A stretch of DNA of 22,435 nucleotides. Origin: CAYGXH01 sp964354485 (GTDB lineage: Bacteria > Bacteroidota > Ignavibacteria > UBA10030 > SZUA-254). Where the stretch lies: positions 1-22,435 of the forward strand of contig CAYGZY010000049.1 of NCBI GenBank assembly GCA_964354485.1. Reading direction: 5' to 3'. Position numbers and translations under genes: made by a program. Shown here one piece after another: positions 1 to 7,436 of the stretch. The first letter of the stretch is position 1, and every line of letters begins with the position of its first letter. The notes under the pieces were generated by a model. It was not told the origin of the DNA, ran no database searches, and was given only the letters and a program-made list of their open reading frames with translations.

Positions 1-533
1 GGAATATATCTCTCTTTCGACCCTTTCCCCAGTACTTTAACAATACCTTCCTGCCAGTGGATATCCGGCTGTCTGATCGTTATAAGTTCACTCACTCTCG
101 TGCCGGTAGCATAAAGTGTCTCGAGGATTGCCCGATCCCGAATTCCGAGCGGTTCCGATGTCATCGGTTGGTTCAGGATTTTTTCAACTTCATCCTGATT
201 AAGGACATCGGGCAATTCCCGCGGAAGTTTTGGCGAGTCGATATTTTCAGCCGGATTCTTCTGTGCTAATCCGTCGCTCATGAGGAATTTATGGAACATC
301 CTGATAGCTGACAGCGTACGTGTGACGCTTCGCGGCGATAAACCGTATTTGTAGAGTTCCGACAGGAATTTCGAAATGTCTTTTCCCTCTATACGTGCCG
401 ATGAACTGATTCCATGGTCCTGAAGGTATGCCCTGTAGCGTTCGAGGTCGTTTGTGTACGCCGCAACCGTGTTCGGTGAAATATTTTTCTCAAGCTGAAG
501 GTAGTGAAAGTAGGAACGGAGCTCTTCTTTCAT
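1..533 (-). CDS. xerD: Tyrosine recombinase XerC/XerD family, 3' end cut by window edge
   Basis: Site-specific recombinase of the kind that resolves chromosome dimers at dif. About 177 residues are present, roughly 60% of the usual ~300. The N-terminal SAM-like DNA-binding domain is complete (ISPNTVAAYTNDLERY, then SPRSVTRTLSAIRMFHKF). The catalytic domain begins with RDRAILETLYATGTRVSEL, which holds the first catalytic Arg (GTRVSEL), and reaches the beta-hairpin GKGSKER with the catalytic Lys. The distal HxxR, H/W and Tyr nucleophile lie outside the window. The ATG at 531-533 is used because the family N-terminus aligns there; no strong Shine-Dalgarno is visible. It starts 17 bases after the pgpH stop on the same strand, so the two are probably cotranscribed. 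XerC versus XerD cannot be settled from sequence alone; it could also be an unpaired XerA/XerH-like enzyme. Confidence 0.9.
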   Translation of the reverse strand, partial: MKEELRSYFHYLQLEKNISPNTVAAYTNDLERYRAYLQDHGISSSARIEGKDISKFLSELYKYGLSPRSVTRTLSAIRMFHKFLMSDGLAQKNPAENIDSPKLPRELPDVLNQDEVEKILNQPMTSEPLGIRDRAILETLYATGTRVSELITIRQPDIHWQEGIVKVLGKGSKERYI

Positions 534-550
534 TGGACGTCGTCCACGGA

Positions 551-2935
551 TCAGGTGATTGTTGTTGACGGCTGTTCTATCGAGACCGATGGAGGAGTTT
601 GTTCGGGGGCAGGGACTTCGCTCCCTTCCGATTCGGATATTTTTGTTTCCTCGATTTTCTCTGCAGGCGGAGAACTATCCTGTATCTTCTCTTCAACAGC
701 TTCCTTCTGCTCCTTAACCTGTGATCCCTCTCCCTCCTGTTCCGGATATTGAATCCGGTGGTGGTGGATGCCGATGAGAATTTTCAGGAAAGCTTCTTTT
801 ATTTTAGTGAGATCGCGGAGGGTCAGTTCACACTCGTCGAGCTGTCCTTCCATGAAACGGTGTTTAATCATGTTATCTATCGCCGCTTCAAGTTTCTGAG
901 GCGTAAGGTTAGGATAGGTTCGTGTTGAAGCTTCCACAGAATCTGCTAGCATAACGATACCGGCTTCTTTCGTTTGCGGTTTAGGACCCGGGTAGAGGTA
1001 ATCCTCCTCATGAATCGGATCCTTGGGCGGTTTTTTTGCCGCTTGTTTCAACGCCTTATCATAGAAGAACGATATCCTTGTCGTTCCGTGATGCTGAGGA
1101 ATGAAATTCAGGACCACTTCGGGCAACCCCCGCTTTCTACCGAGTTCAATTCCCTCGCGGACGTGCGAGGAAATGATAAGGGCGCTCATTCTTGGTTTCA
1201 GTCGGTTGTGGCGGCTGTGCGGACCAACTTGATTTTCAACGAAGTATTCCGGTTTCAATAATTTTCCGATGTCGTGGTAGTATCCGCCGACGCGGGCGAG
1301 AATCGAATTGGCACCGATTGCTTCCGCTGCGGCTTCTGCCAGATTTCCTATCGTAACGCTGTGGTGAAAAGTTCCGGGCGCCTGTTCCGACAGCTCGATG
1401 AGGAGCGGATTGTTTAAATCCGAAAGTTCAGCCAGCGTGAGATCCGTCGTCACTTTGAATACTCTCTCAAAGAAAAAGAGGAGTCCGTATGTAAGAACCG
1501 GCGATACTATTGCGTTGATCAATGCGAATCCGGCCTCCGTAGCCATTAGAGACAACGAGTGCAGAGCTGCCAGCGAGATAGCAAGTATGGAGACAATGTA
1601 GGCGAAAAATATATATATGAGCGATCTGAATATCTGTGTCCGGCTCCGTATATCCCGCACCGTATAAGTTCCGATCGTACCGGCCACAATCGATGCGAGG
1701 GCAAGGCTGTAATCGTTTCCCCGCATGCCGGCGATGAGGAATGCGATCGCGACAGTCCCGTAGAATGCAATACGCGAATTGAAAATAATGGCAAAGAGCA
1801 TCGAAGCGGCAGGAACGAAGATCAGGTACTCCAGAGGCGCTTCAACATCCACGATAACTGTTATGTACCCAAAGAACATCTGCATCAGAATGATGATGCC
1901 TATGAGGAGAAGCTTGCTGTTGTCTCTGAAGCATTGCCGCTGGAAATAGTACAGATAGAGTGCGAATAGGCCGAGAATGATAGTCACATGGAAGAATATC
2001 CCCAGCCAGTACTGCCACGAGGCGGAAACCGTACTCCGTTCAATCACCGCACGGCGGTATGATTCGAGTTTTAATCTGACATCCTCGGTAATACGTTCAT
2101 GCTTGCCGATAATACGTTCGTTCTGCAGAACGAAACCTGTAGTCCTGGGAACGTTGTCTGCGGCGATCTGCAGCGCCACGTTGGTTTCGGAGGCATTCAG
2201 GATGAGATTGGGAGTAATTACTGTACGGAGAATTTTACCGACTAACTGCAACTCATCAGATCCTCTGAAGTTGTCCTGGATTCGTGCATTGATAATCCCA
2301 AAGACCTCTTCCAGATCGTAGAATTTTGCAGTGGGGATGAGTTCTTCATTATTTCCTTTTCGGATTGCGACATATGGTTGGGTAAGTCGTGTTTTCGACC
2401 GGTTGAGAAGACCAGTTTGGTAAATATCGGCGAGGAGCGGAGGAAGTAAATTTTCACAGCGATCGACAAACGAAGAGACGCGCTGACTCCGGTGTATACG
2501 AATGATCTGCAATTCATCATCGGTTAGCGGAAAAGGGGTCCCCTTCACAGCCGCAGGATCGTTGCTCGCCCTATCGTGTGAGATGATTCTCAATGCCGAT
2601 AAAATTGCCCTCAGGCTGTCCGTATATCGTATCGCAGCATCGGATTTCCGTTCGTACACCGGCGGGACAGCATCCATTGCTTCCTGCCGTTTACGCTGAT
2701 AAACATTCTGATCCTTGTAAATCGGAAAGTCGAAAGGAGCTACTAAATCTTTCTCAACCCATACTGTTCCTACAGTGCTCGTATATTCGAACGAATCAAA
2801 ATGCGGAAACATGAGAAGCGTAAGAGTAAGAACGCAGACACCAATCGCGATTTTTATTCCCGTATTACCCTTTATGCTGTCGGGATTTATGAAGTCGGTG
2901 ATCCGATCTTTAATATTTTCCGGCGGAAATTCCAT
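551..2935 (-). CDS. pgpH: 7TM-HD family phosphohydrolase (c-di-AMP phosphodiesterase PgpH type)
   Basis: Membrane-anchored HD-domain protein of 794 residues from the ATG at 2935. The layout is one TM helix (about 27-43), a long extracytoplasmic 7TMR-HDED-type domain (about 50-310), a seven-helix block (about 317-500) and a cytoplasmic HD domain. The HD metal ligands are visible as FHH at 523-525, YYHDIGK with the HD pair at 564-565, and later QHHGT and ADSVEAS. Characterised relatives hydrolyse c-di-AMP to pApA. The last ~60 residues are a Glu/Pro/Ser-rich tail that looks disordered. The frame is open to an upstream ATG at 3016, but the 27 extra residues do not look like the family; the 2935 start has AGGAAG six bases upstream. 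The recombinase gene follows after 17 bases. An internal hairpin lies just upstream at 3014-3029. The c-di-AMP substrate is inferred from family membership. Confidence 0.92.
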   Translation of the reverse strand: MEFPPENIKDRITDFINPDSIKGNTGIKIAIGVCVLTLTLLMFPHFDSFEYTSTVGTVWVEKDLVAPFDFPIYKDQNVYQRKRQEAMDAVPPVYERKSDAAIRYTDSLRAILSALRIISHDRASNDPAAVKGTPFPLTDDELQIIRIHRSQRVSSFVDRCENLLPPLLADIYQTGLLNRSKTRLTQPYVAIRKGNNEELIPTAKFYDLEEVFGIINARIQDNFRGSDELQLVGKILRTVITPNLILNASETNVALQIAADNVPRTTGFVLQNERIIGKHERITEDVRLKLESYRRAVIERSTVSASWQYWLGIFFHVTIILGLFALYLYYFQRQCFRDNSKLLLIGIIILMQMFFGYITVIVDVEAPLEYLIFVPAASMLFAIIFNSRIAFYGTVAIAFLIAGMRGNDYSLALASIVAGTIGTYTVRDIRSRTQIFRSLIYIFFAYIVSILAISLAALHSLSLMATEAGFALINAIVSPVLTYGLLFFFERVFKVTTDLTLAELSDLNNPLLIELSEQAPGTFHHSVTIGNLAEAAAEAIGANSILARVGGYYHDIGKLLKPEYFVENQVGPHSRHNRLKPRMSALIISSHVREGIELGRKRGLPEVVLNFIPQHHGTTRISFFYDKALKQAAKKPPKDPIHEEDYLYPGPKPQTKEAGIVMLADSVEASTRTYPNLTPQKLEAAIDNMIKHRFMEGQLDECELTLRDLTKIKEAFLKILIGIHHHRIQYPEQEGEGSQVKEQKEAVEEKIQDSSPPAEKIEETKISESEGSEVPAPEQTPPSVSIEQPSTTIT

Positions 2936-3013
2936 AATTCTTCCTAAATATGAGAAGAAGTTGAGAGAGAAGCAAGCAAAAGCGCTGTGTGACCAGATTT
3001 TCATGCACCCGCA

Positions 3014-3029
3014 CATCCGTCATCGGATG
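3014..3029. other. Small inverted repeat in the pgpH/POT intergenic region
   Basis: CATCCG and CGGATG separated by TCAT form a perfect 6-bp stem between the two divergent genes. It could fold in the pgpH leader or be a small operator. There is no T-run, so it is not a terminator. Confidence 0.3.
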
Positions 3030-3044
3030 AAATGAAAGATAATC

Positions 3045-3073
3045 TTGACTCTCGTTCCTGAGACCTTTATATT
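3045..3073 (+). promoter_or_regulatory. Candidate sigma-70-type promoter for the POT transporter
   Basis: TTGACT (3045-3050), a 17-base spacer and TATATT (3068-3073) lie 27 bases upstream of the transporter ATG at 3101, which would give a short leader of about 20 bases. The TTG and TA..TT elements also fit the Bacteroidota -33/-7 pattern loosely. Seen by eye only. Confidence 0.5.
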
Positions 3074-3100
3074 GAACACTCACACAATTCAATCTTATCA

Positions 3101-4567
3101 ATGAATACAACAGGTCTACTTCGGTCGTATCCGAAGGTTTTCTGGATCGCGAATGTGATGGAACTTTTTGAACGAGCCGCGTACTACGGCTTGAATTCAA
3201 TACTCGCGATCTACCTTTCCGACTCTCTGCAGGAAGGCGGACTCGGATTCTCAGAACAGTCTGTTGGATTTCTTCAGAGTCTGATTTACGCGATCACGTA
3301 TATCGTTCCCATCATCGGCGGCGCGCTGGCGGATCGGTATGGGTACCGGAGAATGCTGCTCGTTGCATTTTCACTCCTCTCGGCAGGATATTTCATCAGC
3401 GGACACATGAGCGCCTACGGAACCGTCTTTGCGAGCCTGCTCATCATGGCAACCGGCGCAGGATTATTCAAACCGATTATCAGCGGAACGATAGCCAGAT
3501 CCACGACGGAAGAAAACTCCGGCTTCGGTTTCGGGATCTACTACTGGATGATCAATCTCGGGGCATTCCTTGCACCCCTCTTCGTAAGTTACCTTAAAGG
3601 ATTTTCATGGAGCTACGTCTTCACAGCATCCTCCGTTTACTGCGCCCTGATGCTCCTCCCGGCGATATTCCTGTATCGTGACCCTCCGAAACCCGAAAGC
3701 ACAATAACGCTGAAGGAAGTCCTCGCGAGAATGACGATGGTGCTCGGCGATACCCGCTTTATGCTCATGATTTTCGTCTACTCAGGATTTTGGATACTCT
3801 ACTTCCAAACTTTCGGTTCAGTCCTTTGGTTTCTTCGGGATTTCATCGATACCGCACCGATCGACCGGGTATTTCAATCCATCGGTATACCGTTAAAATT
3901 CGACGCCGAACACGTTACAGTCATTAATGCCGGAACGATCATCCTGCTCCAGGTAATCATAAGCAGAATCGTAAAGAATTTCAGGCCAATCCTCACGATG
4001 GTCGGAGGTTTCTCCATCGGCATCTTAGGATTCGTATGCCTTGCGTTTGCGACGAACATCTGGATATTTATTGCCGGAATGATCGTCTTCTCCATCGGTG
4101 AAATGACGGCTCACCCGAAGTACTTCAGCTATATCGGATTAGTAGCGCCTACGGATCGTAAGGCGGTTTATATGGGTTATGCCTTCCTGTATGGTGTTGT
4201 AGGAAGTCTCGTCGGCTCTAATCTCGGTGGTGTCATGTACGAATCGATCCTCAAACCACTTGTCGGTCTTGATGCCGTGGATGCCGAAATCAGATTTTTC
4301 TGGCTGACTTTTGCAGGATTAGGCCTTATTGCCATGACCGGACTGCTGTTGTACGACCGTTTTTTCAGTACCGACACGCCGAAGGCAAATTCAATCTCCC
4401 GAAAAATCATGCTCGGTGTTTATTCACTTCTTATAGTTCTGGGTATGTTTTTTCTTTATATTGCCGCATTCAGCGGGCAGGAGATTTCATACAAGACACT
4501 TGTTCAGGCATCCATCATGCTGATTATCGGCATAGGCGGCATCACGATTACGCTTCGGAAGGAATAG
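3101..4567 (+). CDS. Proton-dependent oligopeptide (POT/PTR) family MFS transporter
   Basis: Inner-membrane symporter of 488 residues, predicted to import di- and tripeptides with protons. The POT signature is at the N-terminus: ELFERAAYYG holds the ExxER proton-coupling motif (residues 21-25) on helix 1. GGALADRYGYRR is the MFS loop 2-3 motif, and FGFGIYYWMINLGAF resembles the second PTR signature. The remaining sequence is hydrophobic segments consistent with 12 or more helices. Length is normal for the family. The start at 3101 sits about 20 bases downstream of a good promoter; the Shine-Dalgarno is weak. It is divergent from pgpH and separated from the next gene by 77 bases. Peptide specificity is inferred from the family; POT members may also carry nitrate or other small solutes. 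Confidence 0.88.
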   Translation: MNTTGLLRSYPKVFWIANVMELFERAAYYGLNSILAIYLSDSLQEGGLGFSEQSVGFLQSLIYAITYIVPIIGGALADRYGYRRMLLVAFSLLSAGYFISGHMSAYGTVFASLLIMATGAGLFKPIISGTIARSTTEENSGFGFGIYYWMINLGAFLAPLFVSYLKGFSWSYVFTASSVYCALMLLPAIFLYRDPPKPESTITLKEVLARMTMVLGDTRFMLMIFVYSGFWILYFQTFGSVLWFLRDFIDTAPIDRVFQSIGIPLKFDAEHVTVINAGTIILLQVIISRIVKNFRPILTMVGGFSIGILGFVCLAFATNIWIFIAGMIVFSIGEMTAHPKYFSYIGLVAPTDRKAVYMGYAFLYGVVGSLVGSNLGGVMYESILKPLVGLDAVDAEIRFFWLTFAGLGLIAMTGLLLYDRFFSTDTPKANSISRKIMLGVYSLLIVLGMFFLYIAAFSGQEISYKTLVQASIMLIIGIGGITITLRKE

Positions 4568-4644
4568 CGGAAATGATGCATGGATATGCATACGTCAAAA
4601 AGTATCGGAACACTACAACAGAAAAACAATGAAAGGAGAAAATA

Positions 4645-5145
4645 ATGTATCAGACGATCGATAATTTCCTCAACGATTGGAAGAACGAAAACCAACTGAC
4701 GCTCAAAGTACTCAAAGCTCTCACCGACCAGTCTCTTTCACAAAAAGTATCAGCCGAAGGGCGAACGCTGGGATTTCTTGCCTGGCACATCGTGTTGACC
4801 CTTGGTGAGATGGGCGGCAAAACCGGAATTACGGTTGATGCTCCGGCCGAAAACACACCGGTACCATCGAATGTTTCGGCGATATCCCAGACCTATGAAA
4901 AAGTTGCCCAATCGATCGCGGATTACATCCGGAATCACTGGAACGATTCATCCCTTCAGGGTCAGGTTGACATGTATGGCGAACAATGGAAGAGGGGCAC
5001 GGCGCTGTCAGCGCTTGTGAAGCATGAAATACACCACCGCGCCCAGATGACAATCCTGATGCGGCAGGCGAATATTCAGGTTCCGGGTGTTTATGGACCC
5101 TCAAAAGAAGAATGGTCGCAGTACGGCATGCCGCCGATGAAATAA
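4645..5145 (+). CDS. DinB superfamily protein
   Basis: Small cytoplasmic four-helix-bundle protein of 166 residues. The metal-binding triad typical of DinB/YfiT proteins is visible: His48 in LAWHIV, then His127 and His131 in KHEIHHRAQM. The closing Tyr/Pro-rich stretch (VPGVYGPSKEEW) is also common in the family. The start has a clear AAAGGAG seven bases before the ATG. The family includes damage-inducible proteins and thiol-dependent S-transferases (bacillithiol or mycothiol), so the exact reaction cannot be assigned. It lies 77 bases after the transporter on the same strand and may share its transcript. Confidence 0.85.
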   Translation: MYQTIDNFLNDWKNENQLTLKVLKALTDQSLSQKVSAEGRTLGFLAWHIVLTLGEMGGKTGITVDAPAENTPVPSNVSAISQTYEKVAQSIADYIRNHWNDSSLQGQVDMYGEQWKRGTALSALVKHEIHHRAQMTILMRQANIQVPGVYGPSKEEWSQYGMPPMK

Positions 5146-5237
5146 ATGGGATAGATGAATTTTACCGGATAGGTGGTCATGAGGGGAGATCACGACAACG
5201 GTGATGGCGGCAGGCGAGGGTAGGTAATTGATAGTTT

Positions 5238-6044
5238 TCAAATCGGAACTACTCCTTTACAATCGGGATACTTAGCACACCCCAAAAATTGTGATCCGGC
5301 TCGCGGTCCCTTATTTGCTGTGCGTAAAACCATTGCTCCGCCACATCGTGGACAACAAGGCGGTTGTATGTTGTTTTTTTTATCAGTCTGATGAGACTGA
5401 TCCGACCGATCCAATTGCCCAGATCGATCACTCCTGGTTCTTTCCTGGAACCGTGCAGTCGCCAACTGCTCGCTATAACCACCTCGTTTGATGAATTGCC
5501 GTTCAAGTGCTTGAATCTGCCGATCAAGCAGATAGTTAGCCTGGTGTATGATGCAGATAATGGCATTTGCGGCCACCGCTGGATCATCATTTGCAAGCCA
5601 GTGCCGATAAAGCGCGTACTGATCCGCCTGACCATCAAGATACCGAGCAACTTGCCGAACCTTCAGCGCTTCGTCGGAATCTTTTGCCCATTGGATGTGA
5701 CCGCGTTGTCGCAAGAAGTCCTCATAGTCGAGCAGAAGTTCATCAAGGCTGGCTCGAGCAACGTTTACTAGGCGAAGTTCGGTTTTACTCGAAGTGGCGG
5801 ATGCGCGGCTACCCTCGGCGATGTTTTGGCGACCAGACCGCGCCGCCTGGACCATCTGGTCGCGTGTACGGGAACGCATATCTATAAAGCGCTCACAAAA
5901 CATGACGGTGGCATCGTAGATGATGGTTGTAGTTTGAAAAGAACGCAAACCGCGATAACCACCACTGGGGCGCAGACGGTGGAAAACGTGTTTATCCGCT
6001 TTGTCTAATCGGCTCGTATCACTTGTTTTATCTTCGTCATTCAT
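5238..6044 (-). CDS. Four-helix-bundle (S23/IVP-like) suffix-domain protein with C-terminal topoisomerase-type zinc ribbon
   Basis: A 268-residue protein of unknown function. Residues about 63-111 (QMVQAARSGRQNIAEGSR and the following helices) match the four-helix fold of the 23S rRNA intervening-sequence protein family. They are followed by the 'suffix' helices to about 197. A charged linker (201-228) is rich in repeated Ser-Asp, for example RSDRSGQLDRSDQSHQTD. Then comes a zinc ribbon with Cys231-x2-Cys234-x21-Cys256-x5-Cys262, resembling the C4 zinc finger at the end of type IA topoisomerases. I start at the ATG at 6042-6044 because GGAGGAGAAGG directly precedes it; a GTG at 6059 would add five residues read from that Shine-Dalgarno. 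It lies at the left edge of the accessory island. A nucleic-acid-binding role is inferred from the ribbon. Confidence 0.8.
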   Translation of the reverse strand: MNDEDKTSDTSRLDKADKHVFHRLRPSGGYRGLRSFQTTTIIYDATVMFCERFIDMRSRTRDQMVQAARSGRQNIAEGSRASATSSKTELRLVNVARASLDELLLDYEDFLRQRGHIQWAKDSDEALKVRQVARYLDGQADQYALYRHWLANDDPAVAANAIICIIHQANYLLDRQIQALERQFIKRGGYSEQLATARFQERTRSDRSGQLDRSDQSHQTDKKNNIQPPCCPRCGGAMVLRTANKGPRAGSQFLGCAKYPDCKGVVPI

Positions 6045-6121
6045 TCCTTCTCCTCCCACCGTGCCTCCGTAAGCTTTGCCCTAATTTTTTCCCCATGACA
6101 TGCTGCTGATGAAGTAAGTGG

Positions 6122-6208
6122 TACATAATATGGGTAAATGGCACGTGTGCCACCCCATCTTGATATTCCAAATTGGAATATCAAGCTCTCGAACTCTTTC
6201 TGCGTTAG
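6122..6208 (-). pseudogene. Degenerate fragment of a second ORF6N gene
   Basis: The minus strand reads LTQKEFESLIFQFGISR, then WGGTR, closely matching residues 63-84 of the intact ORF6N protein encoded at 7426-7908 (LTPEEYKNLMFQFGISRRGGTR). Similarity fades after WGGTR (AIYPYYV against KFPYAFT), apparently with small indels, and an in-frame TAG lies just upstream at 6215-6217. No start codon or remaining domain is present. The 42 bases 6144-6185 are 40/42 identical to 7658-7699. It sits between mobile mystery B and the four-helix gene. Confidence 0.75.
6144..6185. repeat. Left 42-bp direct repeat, contains a perfect 27-nt palindrome
   Basis: 40 of 42 bases match 7658-7699 in the same orientation. 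Within it, 6159-6185 is a perfect palindrome: arm CTTGATATTCCAA, one central A, arm TTGGAATATCAAG. This copy lies in the degenerate ORF6N fragment. Confidence 0.85.
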
Positions 6209-6273
6209 CCCATACTATTTGTACCATATGCTATCGATTTAGCGCCCAGATGTAGCCTGCAGATTCTGTACAA

Positions 6274-6870
6274 TCATTGCCTTGCAAATCCAATGAGTGG
6301 TTGATAATTATTTTCATCAGCTTCGTGAATCGCATTCAAATAGGCTGATCGTGCGGCGCCTTTCACAGTGAGATTGATGCTACCCCACGAAAAGTGAGGT
6401 TGACCAAGCCCATGGCTCACTAGAATATCTCCCATAAGCCGGGAATGTCTCCCATTACCGTTTGCGAAGGGGTGGATATTCACAATCCGGTGGCTGAATC
6501 GTACGGCGATTTCATCCTTAACGAAGACTTTGTTAACGATCCAGAATCGACAATCATCCAGGAGCTTTTTAAGTTCAATACGGATCTGATTCTTGTCCAC
6601 TCCCAGATTCTTGTTCGATGTACGGAATTCTCCAGCCCACTTCCAAATATCCTCGAACATCTTCTTGTGTAATTCCTTCACAAACTCCTCGGTAAGTATC
6701 TGGTCGAGTGTAAACGTTTTCTTCATCGACCATTCAATTGCTTTCTCGACGCCAAGCTGTTCGAATTCGTCCAGTTCTCCTCGTGTTGCAATTGTCGTGA
6801 TAAGAAGACCTTCTTTCTCATCCTCATCAAGCGGAATCTTACCATCCGTGTAATCGAAGTCTAATCCCAT
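6274..6870 (-). CDS. Mobile mystery protein B (Fic/DOC family)
   Basis: Fic-fold protein of 198 residues. The Fic motif HPFANGNGRHSR (residues 133-144) is complete, including catalytic His133 and the anion-hole and Arg positions, so an active nucleotidyl-transferase (AMPylation or similar) is plausible. The helices before it (MFEDIWKWAGEFRTSNKNLG) are typical of the family. The N-terminal LITTIATRGELDEFEQ matches the mobile mystery B subgroup, which is always found with mobile mystery A. I do not see the canonical inhibitory [S/T]xxxE[G/N] motif here, so how activity is restrained is open. Its ATG overlaps the end of mobile mystery A by 10 bases, indicating translational coupling. Toxin function is an inference from the Fic family. 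Confidence 0.88.
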   Translation of the reverse strand: MGLDFDYTDGKIPLDEDEKEGLLITTIATRGELDEFEQLGVEKAIEWSMKKTFTLDQILTEEFVKELHKKMFEDIWKWAGEFRTSNKNLGVDKNQIRIELKKLLDDCRFWIVNKVFVKDEIAVRFSHRIVNIHPFANGNGRHSRLMGDILVSHGLGQPHFSWGSINLTVKGAARSAYLNAIHEADENNYQPLIGFARQ

Positions 6871-7325
6871 AGATATTTCGGCAACTCCCTGACTATCATC
6901 TCAGTTTTTTGTTGGATAGCCCTTTTCAATCTCAAATCTGAGTTTACCTGATCTTCCAAGCTCATCGTGTGAGATGTGCGCAGTACAATTTCTTTTGCTT
7001 TTAGGGCGGCTTTTCTTTCGATGAGTTTTTCCAGTGATCCGTCATTAGGAATGAAGGCATACACAAATTTCATATCAAGTGCTTCAGCAGTCTTTTTTAA
7101 TTTGTTAAGTGAGATTGAACATCCTTTTTCACTCTGCTCAAGTTTTTTCACATTTTGAGCAGTTACACCCAATTTAATTGCTAATTGTCTGAGCGACATA
7201 TTAAGAGCATTGCGTACTGTATATATCCATCCTTCTGACATTATTGTATGTACCTCCATCTTCCTAAGGGCGGCTATTCTATTGTCCAGTTGCTCTAGTA
7301 TTAATCGTTTTTTTGCTATATTCAT
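6861..7325 (-). CDS. Mobile mystery protein A (XRE-type HTH regulator)
   Basis: A 154-residue protein of the mobile mystery A family, the upstream partner of the Fic protein. A helix-turn-helix is visible at about residues 38-65 (MSLRQLAIKLGVTAQNVKKLEQSE), followed by ISLNKLKKTAEALDMKFVYAFIP, typical of this XRE subgroup. The C-terminus is charged and helical. The ATG at 7323-7325 has AAGGA about six bases upstream. Three evenly spaced inverted-repeat sites lie immediately upstream (7355-7436), one of them in the candidate promoter, so negative autoregulation is likely. In analogy to toxin-antitoxin pairs it may repress the operon and possibly restrain mobile mystery B; neither point is shown by the sequence. 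Confidence 0.88.
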   Translation of the reverse strand: MNIAKKRLILEQLDNRIAALRKMEVHTIMSEGWIYTVRNALNMSLRQLAIKLGVTAQNVKKLEQSEKGCSISLNKLKKTAEALDMKFVYAFIPNDGSLEKLIERKAALKAKEIVLRTSHTMSLEDQVNSDLRLKRAIQQKTEMIVRELPKYLWD

Positions 7326-7350
7326 GGGTTTCCTTATAATATTTACATAT

Positions 7351-7378
7351 AATATAAACCTTTAGGTTTAATTTTCAA
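7351..7378 (-). promoter_or_regulatory. Candidate promoter of the mobile mystery A/B operon
   Basis: On the minus strand, TTGAAA (7378-7373), a 16-base spacer and TATATT (7356-7351) precede the ATG at 7325. The first 16-bp inverted repeat fills the spacer and touches the -10, so a bound regulator would block polymerase. TATTAT at 7354-7349 is an alternative -10 with an 18-base spacer. Confidence 0.4.
7355..7370. promoter_or_regulatory. Operator-like site 1
   Basis: TAAACCT-TT-AGGTTTA, a perfect 7-bp inverted repeat with a 2-base centre, lying in the promoter of mobile mystery A. It shares the pattern TMAACYTWTARRTTKA with sites 2 and 3. Confidence 0.6.
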
Positions 7379-7387
7379 AATAATATA

Positions 7388-7403
7388 TCAACTTATAAGT
7401 TGA
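7388..7403. promoter_or_regulatory. Operator-like site 2
   Basis: TCAACTTATAAGTTGA, a perfect 16-bp palindrome. Its centre is exactly 33 bp from that of site 1. Confidence 0.65.
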
Positions 7404-7420
7404 ATATACTTAATATTAAA

Positions 7421-7436
7421 TCAACTTATAGATTTA
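7421..7436. promoter_or_regulatory. Operator-like site 3 (imperfect)
   Basis: TCAACTTATAGATTTA repeats the left half of site 2 exactly and matches the consensus on the right half. It begins 33 bp from site 2 and overlaps the stop codon of the ORF6N gene. Confidence 0.5.

Noticed and set aside
2936..3016. N-terminal extension of pgpH to the ATG at 3016
   Set aside because: The 27 extra residues lack family similarity and a ribosome binding site, while AGGAAG precedes the internal ATG at 2935.
4576..4591. ATGCAT-GGAT-ATGCAT inverted repeat after the POT gene
   Set aside because: Short, no T-run, no flanking conservation to judge; could be chance.
5364..5771. Plus-strand open frame opposite the four-helix protein gene
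   Set aside because: Mirror of a real gene with a clear ribosome binding site and domain content; no domain signature of its own.
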